DNA of 64,000 bases from Pseudoxanthomonas sp. GM95 (GCF_900109775.1 NZ_FOAX01000002.1:124001-188000), one strand, 5' to 3'; counted from the first letter of the stretch, positions 11,119 through 20,297 are shown. Notes: generated by a model not told the origin, from the sequence alone. Program-made: numbers and translations.

Positions 11119-11553
11119 ATGTTGAAGAAGAAGAGCAGCTTTCACGACGGTCAGGCCGTCGATACCCTGATCGGCGCCGAAGTGGTGCTGCACGGCGACC
11201 TGCAGTTCAGCGGGGGGCTGGTGGTGGAAGGGCGCATTCACGGCCGCGTGTTCGCCGCGCCGGGCCAGCCGGCGATGCTGACCCTGTGCGAGAACGGCTT
11301 CATCGAAGGCGTGGTGGACGTGCCGGTGGTGACCATCAACGGCCGCCTGGAAGGCGATGTCCGCGCCACCGAGCGGGTCGAGCTGGCCGCCAAAGCGCGG
11401 GTCAGCGGCAACGTCCACTACCAGGTGGTGGAAATGCGCGCCGGCGCGGTCCTGATCGGCAACCTGGTGCACCTGTCCTCGGCCGAGCGCGCCGCGGCCA
11501 GCGCCGAGGTGGCGCCGGAAGCCCCGGTCCTGTCGATCGCCGCCAACGGCTGA
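11119..11553 (+). CDS. Bactofilin (polymer-forming cytoskeletal protein)
   Basis: 144 aa. The ATG at 11119 (MLKKKSSFHDG) has CGGAG 5 nt upstream; a TTG at 11101 is unlikely. The body is a series of short hydrophobic beta repeats with glycine at turns (GAEVVLHGDLQFSGGLVVEG, then FIEGVVDVPVVTINGRLEGDV), the right-handed beta-helix of bactofilins, which self-assemble at the inner membrane and position cell-wall enzymes. N- and C-terminal tails are disordered and Ala/Glu-rich. It sits 33 nt after paralogue A and about 75 nt before paralogue B. No LmdC or M23 peptidase, a common partner, is in the window. Confidence 0.95.
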   Translation: MLKKKSSFHDGQAVDTLIGAEVVLHGDLQFSGGLVVEGRIHGRVFAAPGQPAMLTLCENGFIEGVVDVPVVTINGRLEGDVRATERVELAAKARVSGNVHYQVVEMRAGAVLIGNLVHLSSAERAAASAEVAPEAPVLSIAANG

Positions 11554-11629
11554 GCCGGCGGCAACCGCGGCTGAAGCGCCGCGGACGCATTCAGAACGGC
11601 CTCAAGCGCGCGTGGCTATGCTGCGCCGC

Positions 11630-12391
11630 ATGTCCCCGCCCGATCCCGCGCCGTCGCCCGGTTCCACGCCGCACCTGCTGCCGGTCAGCCGCGGCGCGCG
11701 CGCCACGGTGATCGGGCTGGCCGCGCTGCTGGTGGTCGCGCTGGGATTCGGCGCCTGGGGCGCATGGAAGGTGTTTTCGCCCGCCGCCAATGCGTTGCCC
11801 AGCAGCGCCCAGTGGCAGGCCGCGCAGGCCCGCAACCAGCAGCTGGAGCAGCGTGTGGCCACGCTGTCACGCTCGGACCAGATCAGCCGTGATGCCAATC
11901 GCGACCTGCAGGACACGCTGGGCGAACGCGATGAGCAGATCGCCGGGCTGCGCGCGGACGTGGCGTTCTACGAGCGCTTCGTCGGCGCCACCGGGCAGCG
12001 TCGCGGCCTGGCGGTGCACGAGCTGAAGCTGCAGCCGCAGACCGACCAAGCCTGGCATTTCACCGCCACGCTCACCCAGAACCTCAATCGCGGCGCGGTC
12101 AACCGCGGCCGCCTGCAGCTGACGGTGGAAGGCACCCGTGACGGCAAGCTGGAAACCCTGGACTGGCCTCGCCTGCGCCAGCAGCCCACGGCCGACGGGA
12201 TGGCGTTTTCGTTCAAGTATTTCCAGCAGCTGGAAGGCGAGATCGTGCTGCCGCCGCAGTTCAAGCCGCTGCGCGTGACCGCGCGGTTGCAGCCCGATGA
12301 CGGCAGCCGCGTGGATCAGTCCTTCACCTGGGCCGAGGCGACTGCCACGCAGAGCCCGGATACGGCCGCCGCGGCGGCCGACGCGGGTTGA
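11630..12391 (+). CDS. Membrane-anchored coiled-coil protein, paralogue B (DUF6776-like)
   Basis: 253 aa from ATG 11630 ([11 protein letters not shown]); ATG 11618 or GTG 11612 would add 4 or 6 residues, and no strong ribosome site decides between them. A Pro-rich cytoplasmic tail, one membrane helix (about residues 25-48), a coiled coil and a C-terminal domain follow. It shares with the gene at 10363 the blocks SD(Q/R)ISR-AN-DLQDTL, TQ-LNRGA, EGTR and AFSF(R/K)YFQ-L. It ends 31 nt before erpA and may be cotranscribed with it. Confidence 0.84.
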   Translation: MSPPDPAPSPGSTPHLLPVSRGARATVIGLAALLVVALGFGAWGAWKVFSPAANALPSSAQWQAAQARNQQLEQRVATLSRSDQISRDANRDLQDTLGERDEQIAGLRADVAFYERFVGATGQRRGLAVHELKLQPQTDQAWHFTATLTQNLNRGAVNRGRLQLTVEGTRDGKLETLDWPRLRQQPTADGMAFSFKYFQQLEGEIVLPPQFKPLRVTARLQPDDGSRVDQSFTWAEATATQSPDTAAAAADAG

Positions 12392-12422
12392 ACTGGCCGC
12401 CGGCTGGCCCCATCCTGCACGC

Positions 12423-12809
12423 ATGAGCACGTTCGTCTCCCTGCCTACCGCCGCACCGGCACCGGATTACCAGTCGCTGGACCGGCCGCTCAACTTCACC
12501 CACGCCGCCGCCGCCAAGGTGCGCGAGCTGATCGCCGAGGAAGGCAATGCCGACCTGGCGCTGCGGGTGTACATCGAAGGCGGCGGGTGTTCGGGCTTCC
12601 AGTACGGCTTCGAATTCGACGAGAACCGCGCCGAGGACGACCTGGCGGTCAAGACCGATGAAGTCACCCTGCTGGTGGATCCGTTGAGCCTGCAGTACCT
12701 GATGGGCGCCGAGGTGGACTACACCGAGAGCCTCACCGGCGCGCAGTTCGTGATCCGCAATCCCAATGCCAAGACCACCTGCGGTTGCGGCAGCAGCTTC
12801 AGCATGTGA
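12423..12809 (+). CDS. erpA: Iron-sulfur cluster insertion protein ErpA
   Basis: A-type carrier that delivers [4Fe-4S] clusters to apoproteins such as the IspG/IspH isoprenoid enzymes. 128 aa. The three ligand cysteines are in [11 protein letters not shown] (about residue 58) and the C-terminal [10 protein letters not shown] 20-residue Pro/Ala-rich N-terminal extension precedes the conserved [15 protein letters not shown] start of the fold. The FQYGF and V-D-(P/x)-LS-QYL blocks favour ErpA over IscA. Its TGA overlaps the nudC ATG by one base. Confidence 0.93.
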   Translation: MSTFVSLPTAAPAPDYQSLDRPLNFTHAAAAKVRELIAEEGNADLALRVYIEGGGCSGFQYGFEFDENRAEDDLAVKTDEVTLLVDPLSLQYLMGAEVDYTESLTGAQFVIRNPNAKTTCGCGSSFSM

Positions 12810-13732
12810 TGCCGGCCGACGCGACCGGAACCCCGTTGCCGCACCCGACCGAAACCGGACCGCTGTCCGGTTTTTCGTTCGTGGCCGAACCGCTGGACCG
12901 CGCCGACGCGCTGCGCGACGACGGCAAGGCGCTGGCCGCGCTGTGGCCACAGGCACGCGTCCTGGTGATTGACCTGGAAGGCCTGTGCTTTGCCGATGCC
13001 GATGGAAATCTGCTGGCGCCCACAGGTGAAGAGATCGGCGGCGGGCCGGGGCAGGCGATCTTCCTGGGGATGCGCGGGCAGGTGGCGTGGTTCGCCATTT
13101 CTTCCGACGTGATTGCGCTGGAGGTGCCCGGCCGCATGGAGCTGCGCCAGGCGGCCAGCGAATGGGCGCATGCCGATTCCACCGCATTCGCCCAAGCGCG
13201 CGCGCTGCTGCATTGGCAGCGCAAGACGCGCCACTGCAGCGTGTGCGGCGGCAAGGTCGAATATCGCCGCGCCGGTTACACCGCGCGCTGCACGCAGTGC
13301 CGCGCCGAGCATTACCCGCGCATGGACCCGGCGGTGATCATGGCCGTCAGCGATGGCCAGCGCCTGCTGATGGGGCGCCAGGCGTCGTGGCCGCCGAATC
13401 GCTATTCGGTGGTGGCCGGGTTCGTCGAGCCGGGCGAAAGCCTGGAGCAGACCGTCGCGCGCGAGGTGATGGAAGAAACCCGCATCCGCGTGCGCGCGGC
13501 GCGCTACCTGGGCTCGCAGCCGTGGCCGTTCCCTGGCGCGCTGATGCTGGGCTTCGAAGCCGATGCCGAAGCCGGCGTGCCCACGGTCAATGGCGAGCTG
13601 GAAGACGCGCGCTGGTTCACCGTCGAGGAAGTCGGTGCTGCGATCCGCGGCGAAGGCACGCTGCTGCTGTCGCCGCGGATTTCGATCTCGCGTTCGCTCA
13701 TCGAGCACTGGTACCGGAAGATGACCGCATGA
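12809..13732 (+). CDS. nudC: NAD(H) pyrophosphatase / RNA deNADding enzyme NudC
   Basis: Nudix hydrolase that cleaves NADH and removes NAD caps from RNA. 307 aa. The N-terminal domain is followed by a zinc ribbon (C-x2-C in HCSVCGG and C-x2-C in ARCTQCRAEHYPR) and the Nudix box GFVEPGES-x6-REVMEETRI. The SQPWPFPGALMLGF motif next to it, with the SQPWPFP signature, is specific to NudC-type enzymes. The start ATG overlaps the erpA stop (TGATG), which fixes it; frames beginning inside erpA are rejected. Confidence 0.95.
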   Translation: MPADATGTPLPHPTETGPLSGFSFVAEPLDRADALRDDGKALAALWPQARVLVIDLEGLCFADADGNLLAPTGEEIGGGPGQAIFLGMRGQVAWFAISSDVIALEVPGRMELRQAASEWAHADSTAFAQARALLHWQRKTRHCSVCGGKVEYRRAGYTARCTQCRAEHYPRMDPAVIMAVSDGQRLLMGRQASWPPNRYSVVAGFVEPGESLEQTVAREVMEETRIRVRAARYLGSQPWPFPGALMLGFEADAEAGVPTVNGELEDARWFTVEEVGAAIRGEGTLLLSPRISISRSLIEHWYRKMTA

Positions 13733-13783
13733 TGCGCCTGCGCGTCGGCGGCATCTGACATCGACACGGGAGAGAATGCAGGC

Positions 13784-14680
13784 ATGTCGATCACCCTCGT
13801 CGCCGTTGTCGTCGCCATCGTCCTGGGCCAGCTGGCCCCGCATGCGGTGGCCGCGTGGCGCCGGCACGACCTGATCGCGCGTTGGCAGCTATGGCTGGAC
13901 CAGCAACTGCGCGGTAACAGCGTCTGGACGGGTGCGGCTGGCGCGGCGGTGACGATCGTGCCGTGGCTGCTGGTGGTCGGCCTGCTGCAATGGTGGCTGC
14001 ACGCGCCGCTGCTGGGCTTCCTGGGGTTGCTGTTCGGCGTGGCGGTGCTGGTCTGGGCCTGGGGACCGCGCGACCTGGATGCCGACGTGCGCGCGGTGCT
14101 CGATGCCGAAGATCCGGTCGACCAGCGCGTGGCGATGTCGCAGCTGTGGCCCGACGCCGGTGCGCCGCGGGCCGAGGCGCCGGTGCTGGTCGAAGCGGTG
14201 TTCCGCAGCGCGTTGACGCGCTGGTTCTCGGTGTTGTTCTGGTTCCTCATCGCCGGGCCGGTCGGCGCGGTGCTGTACCGGTTGTGCGCGCTGTCGGCCA
14301 CGGGCGTCACGGCCGCGCGCCTGCCGCAGGCCCATCGCGAAGGCGCGCAGCGCCTGCTGCTGCTGATGGATTGGCCGGTCGCGCAGCTGATGACGCTGTC
14401 GATGGCGCTGATGAGCCACTTCGACGCGGTCTTCAACGCCTGGCGTGCCGGTGGCGGCAATCGCTGGCAGCTGGACACCGGCTTCCTCGGCTTCGCCGCA
14501 CGCGCCAGCGTCAACGCCGAGCTGGCCGACGAAGCGCAGGACTACATCGCCGATGGCGTGTCGCCGCCACAGCTGCTGGACATGCCGGAATTGCGCGATG
14601 CGATGAGCCTTGTGTGGCGCATCCTGCTGCTGTGGCTCGCCCTGCTGGCGCTGTTCGTCATTGCTGGTTGGGTGAGCTGA
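13784..14680 (+). CDS. ampE: AmpE-like membrane protein (CobD/AmpE superfamily)
   Basis: 298-aa inner-membrane protein with four to five hydrophobic helices. It matches AmpE in overall plan: an N-terminal membrane span, the LFWFLIAGPVGAVLYRL segment and a C-terminal membrane helix. AmpE is linked to beta-lactamase induction through AmpD, the amidase usually encoded immediately upstream. Here the upstream neighbour is nudC and no ampD is present, so a beta-lactam role should not be assumed. The ATG at 13784 lies 51 nt after nudC. Confidence 0.82.
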   Translation: MSITLVAVVVAIVLGQLAPHAVAAWRRHDLIARWQLWLDQQLRGNSVWTGAAGAAVTIVPWLLVVGLLQWWLHAPLLGFLGLLFGVAVLVWAWGPRDLDADVRAVLDAEDPVDQRVAMSQLWPDAGAPRAEAPVLVEAVFRSALTRWFSVLFWFLIAGPVGAVLYRLCALSATGVTAARLPQAHREGAQRLLLLMDWPVAQLMTLSMALMSHFDAVFNAWRAGGGNRWQLDTGFLGFAARASVNAELADEAQDYIADGVSPPQLLDMPELRDAMSLVWRILLLWLALLALFVIAGWVS

Positions 14681-14841
14681 CCTGTTTGCGAGGCCCTGCC
14701 TCGCAGGTCAGCGAACGCACGGCCATGGATGGCCGGGCCGGGCGATCCAAAGGCCGTCATGCTTCGCCACGGAAGGCAGCAAAGATCAAATTGAAGTGAG
14801 CTTTTGCAGCGAGCAATAGCGCTATCGGCGCGGACTTACCT

Positions 14842-15258
14842 TCAGCCCGGCGGCGCCATCCAGCTAAACGGCGCCCATGGCAGGTTGCGTAGCAACCAGT
14901 AGGCGGGAATCACCGCCAGCCACACGCGTGGGTCCATCAGCCAGCGCATCACCGGCTGCAGCACGCGCGGTTGCCATCCCCACGACCAGAACAGCATCGC
15001 GGGCAGCGCGGGCAGCATCAGCATGCCGAGCGGATTCATGTGGAAGGCGAGCAGCACGTCGCCGTGGATCAGTGCGTGCAGGGCACGCGTCATGCCGCAG
15101 CCGGGGCACCAGAAGCCGGTGAGCGCGTGGAACGCGCATGGCGGCAATGGATTGCCTGGCAGGTTTGGATTGACGTGTCGCAGAACCCAAATGCTGGCGG
15201 CCACCACTGGGACGGTGGCCGCCAACAACGCGACACGTGGTCGCGTCAGCGCGATCAC
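14842..15258 (-). CDS. DUF2752 family membrane protein
   Basis: 138 aa from a GTG at 15258 that overlaps the preceding stop as GTGA. A longer frame starting at 15381 lies inside the neighbouring gene and is rejected. The diagnostic feature is FWCPGCGMTRALHALIHGD, the Cys-x2-Cys-containing motif of DUF2752, flanked by hydrophobic helices. Function is unknown. In many bacteria DUF2752 genes sit beside CD225/dispanin genes, as here, which suggests they act together in the membrane. Confidence 0.87.
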   Translation of the reverse strand: MIALTRPRVALLAATVPVVAASIWVLRHVNPNLPGNPLPPCAFHALTGFWCPGCGMTRALHALIHGDVLLAFHMNPLGMLMLPALPAMLFWSWGWQPRVLQPVMRWLMDPRVWLAVIPAYWLLRNLPWAPFSWMAPPG

Positions 15259-15692
15259 TGGTGCAATTGAGACTTGTACTGCTCCATCGCAGAGTTGAAC
15301 TCTGCCATGCCGCCGCCTAGCGTGAAGCTGTAAGCAATCCACAGGATGCCTGCCGCGGCAAAGCCCGTCGTGACCCAGCACAGAATCTTTGCAGTGTTGG
15401 AGGCGCGCGCAGCGCCGTCAAAATCACCCGCTGCGAGCAGGCCGTTGACCTTGGCTGCAAAAACGATGGCCACGATACCGGTGATGATGCCAACGATGCC
15501 CAGGCACACGCATACGCCGCAAAGGTTGAACACGGTGGCGACGATCGCCCACACAAGATGGTTAGGAATCGGGCCCGGCGCAGCCACCTGTGGCGGCGGA
15601 ACATATGGCGGTGGTTCTTGCGGCGGCGGGGTGTACACCGGCGGCTCCGATGGCGGAAGCGGCGGGCCAGGTGGCGGAGGAATTGTGCTCAT
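15255..15692 (-). CDS. CD225/dispanin-family protein with proline-rich N-terminus
   Basis: 145 aa. The first 40 residues are a Pro-rich run of PPP, PPY and PPQ elements. Two membrane segments in the CD225 (IFITM-like) arrangement follow: NHLVWAIVATVFN, a short loop carrying VFAAKVNGLLAAGDFDGA, and a second hydrophobic helix. A GGGAGAG-type ribosome site (GGGAGAG) precedes the ATG. The central A-x-VN-LL-AGD-x-GA pattern is shared with the next gene. IFITM relatives in animals remodel membranes; bacterial functions are not established. Confidence 0.88.
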   Translation of the reverse strand: MSTIPPPPGPPLPPSEPPVYTPPPQEPPPYVPPPQVAAPGPIPNHLVWAIVATVFNLCGVCVCLGIVGIITGIVAIVFAAKVNGLLAAGDFDGAARASNTAKILCWVTTGFAAAGILWIAYSFTLGGGMAEFNSAMEQYKSQLHQ

Positions 15693-15727
15693 GATGCGTC
15701 TCTCCCAACGTCGATGATGTGATCAGC

Positions 15728-16009
15728 TTAATGCACGCCGCCGGAAGCCAGTGCTCCCAGCGTTGCCAAGCCGCCAAAAAAAACAAACCAGAGGATGACA
15801 AGCGCCGGCAGCGCAATTGCCGAACAGATTGCCCACATCTTGGCCTTGTGCGACAGCTCACGTGCACCGTTGAGATCGCCCGCCAGACGGCGACCGTCGA
15901 CCTGCGCCGCGTAGACGATCGACACGATGCCGAGCGGCAGGCAGCAGAAGAGCGTGGACAAAATCGCCCACACCAGATAGTTCGGGACGTACTCCCTGTT
16001 TGCGCTCAT
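15728..16009 (-). CDS. CD225/dispanin-family protein, short form
   Basis: 93 aa, starting MSANREYVPNYLVWAILSTLF. It has two membrane segments with the intervening YAAQVDGRRLAGDLNGARELSHKAKMW, the CD225 signature, but no proline-rich tail. It is the first gene of a three-gene minus-strand unit (short dispanin, long dispanin, DUF2752), with 35 nt to the next. The two dispanins are clearly related to each other. Confidence 0.88.
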   Translation of the reverse strand: MSANREYVPNYLVWAILSTLFCCLPLGIVSIVYAAQVDGRRLAGDLNGARELSHKAKMWAICSAIALPALVILWFVFFGGLATLGALASGGVH

Positions 16010-16086
16010 GACTTCCCCAAAATTACTCTTTCTCCCGCCGATGCGGGCCCCGTCGAAATACTAGCAGCAAGTCTTGACCTGCCGGC

Positions 16087-17988
16087 TCAGGCATCGTCGC
16101 CACGCAAGGCGCGCACCTTGGCTTCAAGTTGTTCTGAGCGGCTGTCGGCAGGCATCGGCGCGTCGGCGACCACTTCGATATGCGCGCGGAAACGGCGTGG
16201 CACGCGCATGCGGCGCAGGCGTGAGTCGCGCGTGGACCACATGCTGGTCCACATGCCCTTGAGCGCCATCGGCACCACCGGCACCGGGCGTGTTTCCAGG
16301 ATCTTTTCCACGCCGGACTTGAAGCTGGCGATGTCGCCGTCGCGGGTCAATGCGCCTTCGGGGAAGATGCCGACCAGGTCGCCGGCAGCGAGTGCTTCGT
16401 CGATCTTCTCGAAGGCCTCGCGCATCAGCTGCGGGTTCTCGCGCGCGCCGGCAATCGGGATCGCCTTGGCGTTGCGGAAGATCCAGCGCATCACCGGGAT
16501 GTTGAAGATCTTGTAGTACATGACGAAGTGCACCGGCCGCGGGATCGCCGCCGACAGGATCAGCGCATCCATGTAGCTGACGTGGTTGCACACGATCAGC
16601 GCCGGGCCTTCGGCGGGGATGCTGGCTTCGATGTTCTTCAACCGCAGGCGATAGAGCGCCCGCACCATCACCCAGCTCAGGAAGCGCATCAGGAACTCGG
16701 GCACGATCGAGAAGATCCACACCGCCACGATCACATTGGCGATGGTCAGGGCGAGGAACACCTGCGGAATCGTCCAGCCCAGGAAGCGCTGCACCGCGAT
16801 GCCCAGCACCGCGGCGATGACGATGAACAACGAGTTCTGGATGTTGACCGCGGCGATCACGCGCGACAGCTCATTGCGCGGCGTGCGGCTCTGGATCAGC
16901 GCGAACAGCGGCACCACGAAGAAGCCGGTGAACAGGCCGATGCCGACCAGGTCGATGCAGATGCGCCAACTGCCATGCGCCTGCAGGAACTGCAGGACCG
17001 TCAGCCCGGTCTGCGCCGCCGCGCCGGGCCGCGCGAAGTACAGGTCCAGCAGGAACGCGCTCATGCCGAAGGCGCCCAGCGGCACCAGGCCGATTTCCAC
17101 CGTGCGGCCGGAGAGCTTTTCGCACAGCAGCGAGCCGGTGCCGGTGCCGATGGAAAACAGCGCCAGCGCGAAGATGTAGACCGAGGGCTGGCCGCCCAGA
17201 TTCACCTCGGCATAGGTCGGCAGCTGCGCGGTCAGCACGGTGCCGACAAACCAGAACCAGGACACGCCCAGGATCGCGTTGCGCACGGCCAGCTGCTTGC
17301 GCGACAGGCGGATGATGGCCAGCGCTTCGGGGATCGGGTTCCAGTTGACCTTCAGCTCTGGCGCACCGGCGTCCACGCGCGGCACCATGCGGGCGATGGT
17401 GTTACCGGTCACCGCCAGCACGATCACGGCGGTGGCCGCGGTGATCGGCCCGTGCGTGCCGGCGAGCTGGAAGATCAGGCCGCCGAAGATCATCCCGACC
17501 AGGATCGAGATCGAGGTGCCCATCTCGACCAGGCCATTGCCGCCGGTGAGTTCCTCCGGCTTGAGCACCGAGGGCAGGATCGAATACTTCACCGGGCCGA
17601 ACAGCGTCGACTGCGTGCCGGTACCGAACAGGGCGATCAGCAGGATCGTCATGTTCTGGGTCATGAAGCCGACCGCGGCCAGCGTCATGATCGCGATCTC
17701 CATCGTGGTGGTGATCACGATCAGGCGCTGCTTCTCCATGCGCTCGGCGATCTGCCCGGCGATGGAGGAAAACAGGAAGTACGGCAGGATGAAAAGCGCC
17801 GGCGCCAGGTTGGTATAGAGCGTGCGCTCGGCCTGGGTGATGCCCATGTAGAACAGCAGGCCGATGATCGCCTGGCGGTACACGTTGTCGTTGAGCGCGC
17901 CGAAACACTGGACGGCGAAGAACGGCAGGAAGCGGCGCTGCTTGAGCAGCGTGAACTGGTTGTGTCCCGACGACATGCGCGATTCCAT
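16087..17988 (-). CDS. LplT-type lysophospholipid transporter fused to PlsC-type acyltransferase
   Basis: 633 aa. The N-terminal 420 residues are a 12-helix MFS domain of the LplT type (QCFGALNDNVYRQAI, then GPVKYSILPS). The C-terminal 200 residues are an acyltransferase with the NHVSYMDA (H-x4-D) catalytic box and FPEG substrate box. LplT flips lysophospholipids inward and the acyltransferase restores the second chain, so one chain performs membrane phospholipid repair. In E. coli the acyltransferase is instead joined to an acyl-ACP synthetase (Aas); that AMP-binding domain is absent here. ATG 17976 is a possible start four residues later. Confidence 0.92.
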   Translation of the reverse strand: MESRMSSGHNQFTLLKQRRFLPFFAVQCFGALNDNVYRQAIIGLLFYMGITQAERTLYTNLAPALFILPYFLFSSIAGQIAERMEKQRLIVITTTMEIAIMTLAAVGFMTQNMTILLIALFGTGTQSTLFGPVKYSILPSVLKPEELTGGNGLVEMGTSISILVGMIFGGLIFQLAGTHGPITAATAVIVLAVTGNTIARMVPRVDAGAPELKVNWNPIPEALAIIRLSRKQLAVRNAILGVSWFWFVGTVLTAQLPTYAEVNLGGQPSVYIFALALFSIGTGTGSLLCEKLSGRTVEIGLVPLGAFGMSAFLLDLYFARPGAAAQTGLTVLQFLQAHGSWRICIDLVGIGLFTGFFVVPLFALIQSRTPRNELSRVIAAVNIQNSLFIVIAAVLGIAVQRFLGWTIPQVFLALTIANVIVAVWIFSIVPEFLMRFLSWVMVRALYRLRLKNIEASIPAEGPALIVCNHVSYMDALILSAAIPRPVHFVMYYKIFNIPVMRWIFRNAKAIPIAGARENPQLMREAFEKIDEALAAGDLVGIFPEGALTRDGDIASFKSGVEKILETRPVPVVPMALKGMWTSMWSTRDSRLRRMRVPRRFRAHIEVVADAPMPADSRSEQLEAKVRALRGDDA

Positions 17989-18037
17989 GCGAAAGCTGCG
18001 CGCAGCCTAGGGCAAAGCGCGGCGTTGCGGAAGTCGC

Positions 18038-19444
18038 TCAGGCGCCGCGGCGGGCCAGCACGCCGGCGCCGGCGTCGGCGGGCAGGCGCAGCGCATCGAC
18101 GATCGCCAGCAGGGCCAGCCCCGCCATCATCCAGAACGCGAGGTGGAAATCGCCGGCCTGCGCGATGGCGTCGGTCGTTCCGCGCAGCAGCTGGGCCAGC
18201 GACAGGGCCAGCGCGCCCAGCGCGATGCCCATGCCGGCATTCATCTGCTGCACCACTGACAGCAGTGTGTTGGCATCGCGCAGTTGGGCCGGCGGCAGGT
18301 CGGCAAAGCCAATCGTGTTGAGCGCAGTGAACTGCATGGAGCGGCTCATCCCGGTGACGAACAGCAGCGCGATCACCAGCGCGCGCGGCGTCTCGGCGCC
18401 CAGCAGCCCGCAGGCGGCGAAGCCGGCGACCACCAGCAGGCCATTGGCCACCAGCACGGTGCGGAAGCCGAAGCGCTGCATGATCCAGGTGGTGCCCGGC
18501 TTCATCGCCAGATTGCCGGCGAACAGCCACAGCAGCAGCGTGCCCGATTCCAGCGCGCTGTAGCCGAAGCCCACCTGGAGCATCAGCGGCAGCAGGAACG
18601 GCGCGGAAAAGATCGCCGTGCGGAACAGCGAACCGCCCACCGCCGTCACCCGGAAGGTCGCGATGCGCAGCGGGTCGAGGTTGAACAGCGGATGCGGCGT
18701 GTGGCGCAGGTGGCGCGCGCACAGCACCAGCAAAGCGATGCCGGCCAGCAGCGCGCACGGCCACCACCAGCCGGGCAGGTCGTTGCGGCTGGCCAGCTCA
18801 ATCCCGGTCATGCACAGCGCAAAACCCAGCCCGCTGAGGACGAAGCCGCGCGTATCGAACGGCTGCCGCGGTGCATCGCTGTTGCGCACCAGCTTCAGCG
18901 CCGCAATCAGCGCGATCAGCCCCAGCGGGATGTTGAGCAGGAAGATCCAGTGCCAGCTCCAGTGCGTGCTGATCCAGCCGCCTAGCGGCGGCCCGAGCAC
19001 CGGCGCGGTGAGCGCCGGCCAGGTGAGGATCGCGATCGCCTTGACGATGCCTTCCTTGGGCGTGTCGCGCAGCACGACCAGCCGGCCTACCGGCACCATC
19101 ATCGCCCCGCCGATGCCCTGCAGCACGCGCGCGGCGGTGAAGCTCCACAGCGAACCGCTCATCGCGCACAGCAGCGAGGCCACGGTAAACACGGCAATCG
19201 CACTGGCGAAGATGCGCCGCTCACCGAAGCGCTCGGCCGCCCAGCCGCTGATCGGGATGAACACCGTCAGCGCCAGCAGGTAGGCCGAGACGCCGATCGA
19301 CAGGTGTTCCGGCGCCACGCCGAAATCGCGCGCCATCGCCGGCAGCGAGGTGGTGATCACCGTCGCGTCCAGGTTCTCCATGAAGAACGTGCCGGCGACC
19401 AGCAGGGTCAGCGCCAGGCGCGCGTCGAAGCGGGGGAGCGTCAT
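18038..19444 (-). CDS. MFS drug/proton antiporter, DHA2 (EmrB/QacA) type
   Basis: 468 aa from ATG 19444 (MTLPRFDARLALTLLV); ATG 19453 and a frame back to 19531 exist, but the latter enters the SDR gene. About 14 hydrophobic helices are present. MENLDATVITTSLP in helix 1, the motif A region GWAAERFGERR, and LGPPLGGWIS in helix 5 (motif C) identify the DHA2 exporters. The substrate cannot be predicted. No membrane-fusion partner (EmrA) is adjacent. The SDR stop lies about 60 nt upstream. Confidence 0.9.
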   Translation of the reverse strand: MTLPRFDARLALTLLVAGTFFMENLDATVITTSLPAMARDFGVAPEHLSIGVSAYLLALTVFIPISGWAAERFGERRIFASAIAVFTVASLLCAMSGSLWSFTAARVLQGIGGAMMVPVGRLVVLRDTPKEGIVKAIAILTWPALTAPVLGPPLGGWISTHWSWHWIFLLNIPLGLIALIAALKLVRNSDAPRQPFDTRGFVLSGLGFALCMTGIELASRNDLPGWWWPCALLAGIALLVLCARHLRHTPHPLFNLDPLRIATFRVTAVGGSLFRTAIFSAPFLLPLMLQVGFGYSALESGTLLLWLFAGNLAMKPGTTWIMQRFGFRTVLVANGLLVVAGFAACGLLGAETPRALVIALLFVTGMSRSMQFTALNTIGFADLPPAQLRDANTLLSVVQQMNAGMGIALGALALSLAQLLRGTTDAIAQAGDFHLAFWMMAGLALLAIVDALRLPADAGAGVLARRGA

Positions 19445-19502
19445 GGCCGTCATGGTACGCAAGACATCGGGGCTGCCGATGTCCTGCGCGGGGCGCACGC
19501 CA

Positions 19503-20297
19503 TCAGACGATGTCGTCGACCACGCCGCCATCCACGCGCAGCGCCGCGCCCGAGGTGGCCGACGCCTGCTGCGAGCACACGTAAACCACCAGGTTGGCCA
19601 CTTCCTCGACGCTGGCCATGCGCTGGATCACCGACGAGGCGCGATGTGCCATGACGAAGGCTTTCCCGAGTTCCTCCAGCGATTTGCCGGTGCGCTTGAC
19701 CTCGTCTTCCATCATCGTGGCGAAGCCATCGGACAGCGTCGGTCCGGGCAACACCGCGTTGACCGTCACGCCGCTGCCGGCCACGCGCTTGGCCAGGCCA
19801 CGCGAGAGCGAGAGCTGTGCAGTCTTGGAGACGCCGTAATGAATCATGTCAGCGGGAATGTTGCGCGCCGATTCGGAACTGATGAACACCACGCGCCCCC
19901 AGCCCTTGTCGACCATCGCCGGCAACAGCGCACGCGACAGGCGCACGCCGGACAGCACATTGGTGTGCCAGTAGCGATCCCACTCGGCGTCATCGGTCTC
20001 GAAGAAATCCACCTGGCCGAAGATGCCGGCGTTGTTGACCAGGATGTCGATCGGCGGCAACGCGTCGATCAGCGCCTGGGTCTGCGCTGCATCGGAGAGG
20101 TCGGCCGGAATGCCGCTGAATTTCGCATCGGGCAGGCGTTCCAGCAGCTTGGCCTTGGCGGTGTCGATGCTGGCCTGGCTGCGCCCGTTGAGCACCACGT
20201 GCGCGCCCGATTCGGCCAGGCCGTAGGCGATGGCGTGGCCGATGCCGCCGGTGGAGGCGGTGACAAGGGCGGTCTTGCCGGTGAGGTCGATCTTCAT
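19503..20297 (-). CDS. Short-chain dehydrogenase/reductase
   Basis: 264-aa classical SDR. The nucleotide-binding motif is TASTGGIG (residues 13-20), the NNAG motif is present, and the catalytic Ser-Tyr-Lys are in ISSESARNIPADMIHYGVSK. The Rossmann residue after beta-2 is Arg within LNGRSQ, which suggests NADP(H). AAGGAG lies 7 nt before the ATG. The substrate is unknown. The gene is probably cotranscribed with the downstream MFS exporter. Confidence 0.92.
   Translation of the reverse strand: MKIDLTGKTALVTASTGGIGHAIAYGLAESGAHVVLNGRSQASIDTAKAKLLERLPDAKFSGIPADLSDAAQTQALIDALPPIDILVNNAGIFGQVDFFETDDAEWDRYWHTNVLSGVRLSRALLPAMVDKGWGRVVFISSESARNIPADMIHYGVSKTAQLSLSRGLAKRVAGSGVTVNAVLPGPTLSDGFATMMEDEVKRTGKSLEELGKAFVMAHRASSVIQRMASVEEVANLVVYVCSQQASATSGAALRVDGGVVDDIV

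Noticed and set aside
16528..18321. 597-residue plus-strand frame opposite the LplT-PlsC fusion
   Set aside because: Arg/His/Gln/Asp-rich composition typical of antisense frames in GC-rich genes; the opposite strand encodes a clear membrane protein.
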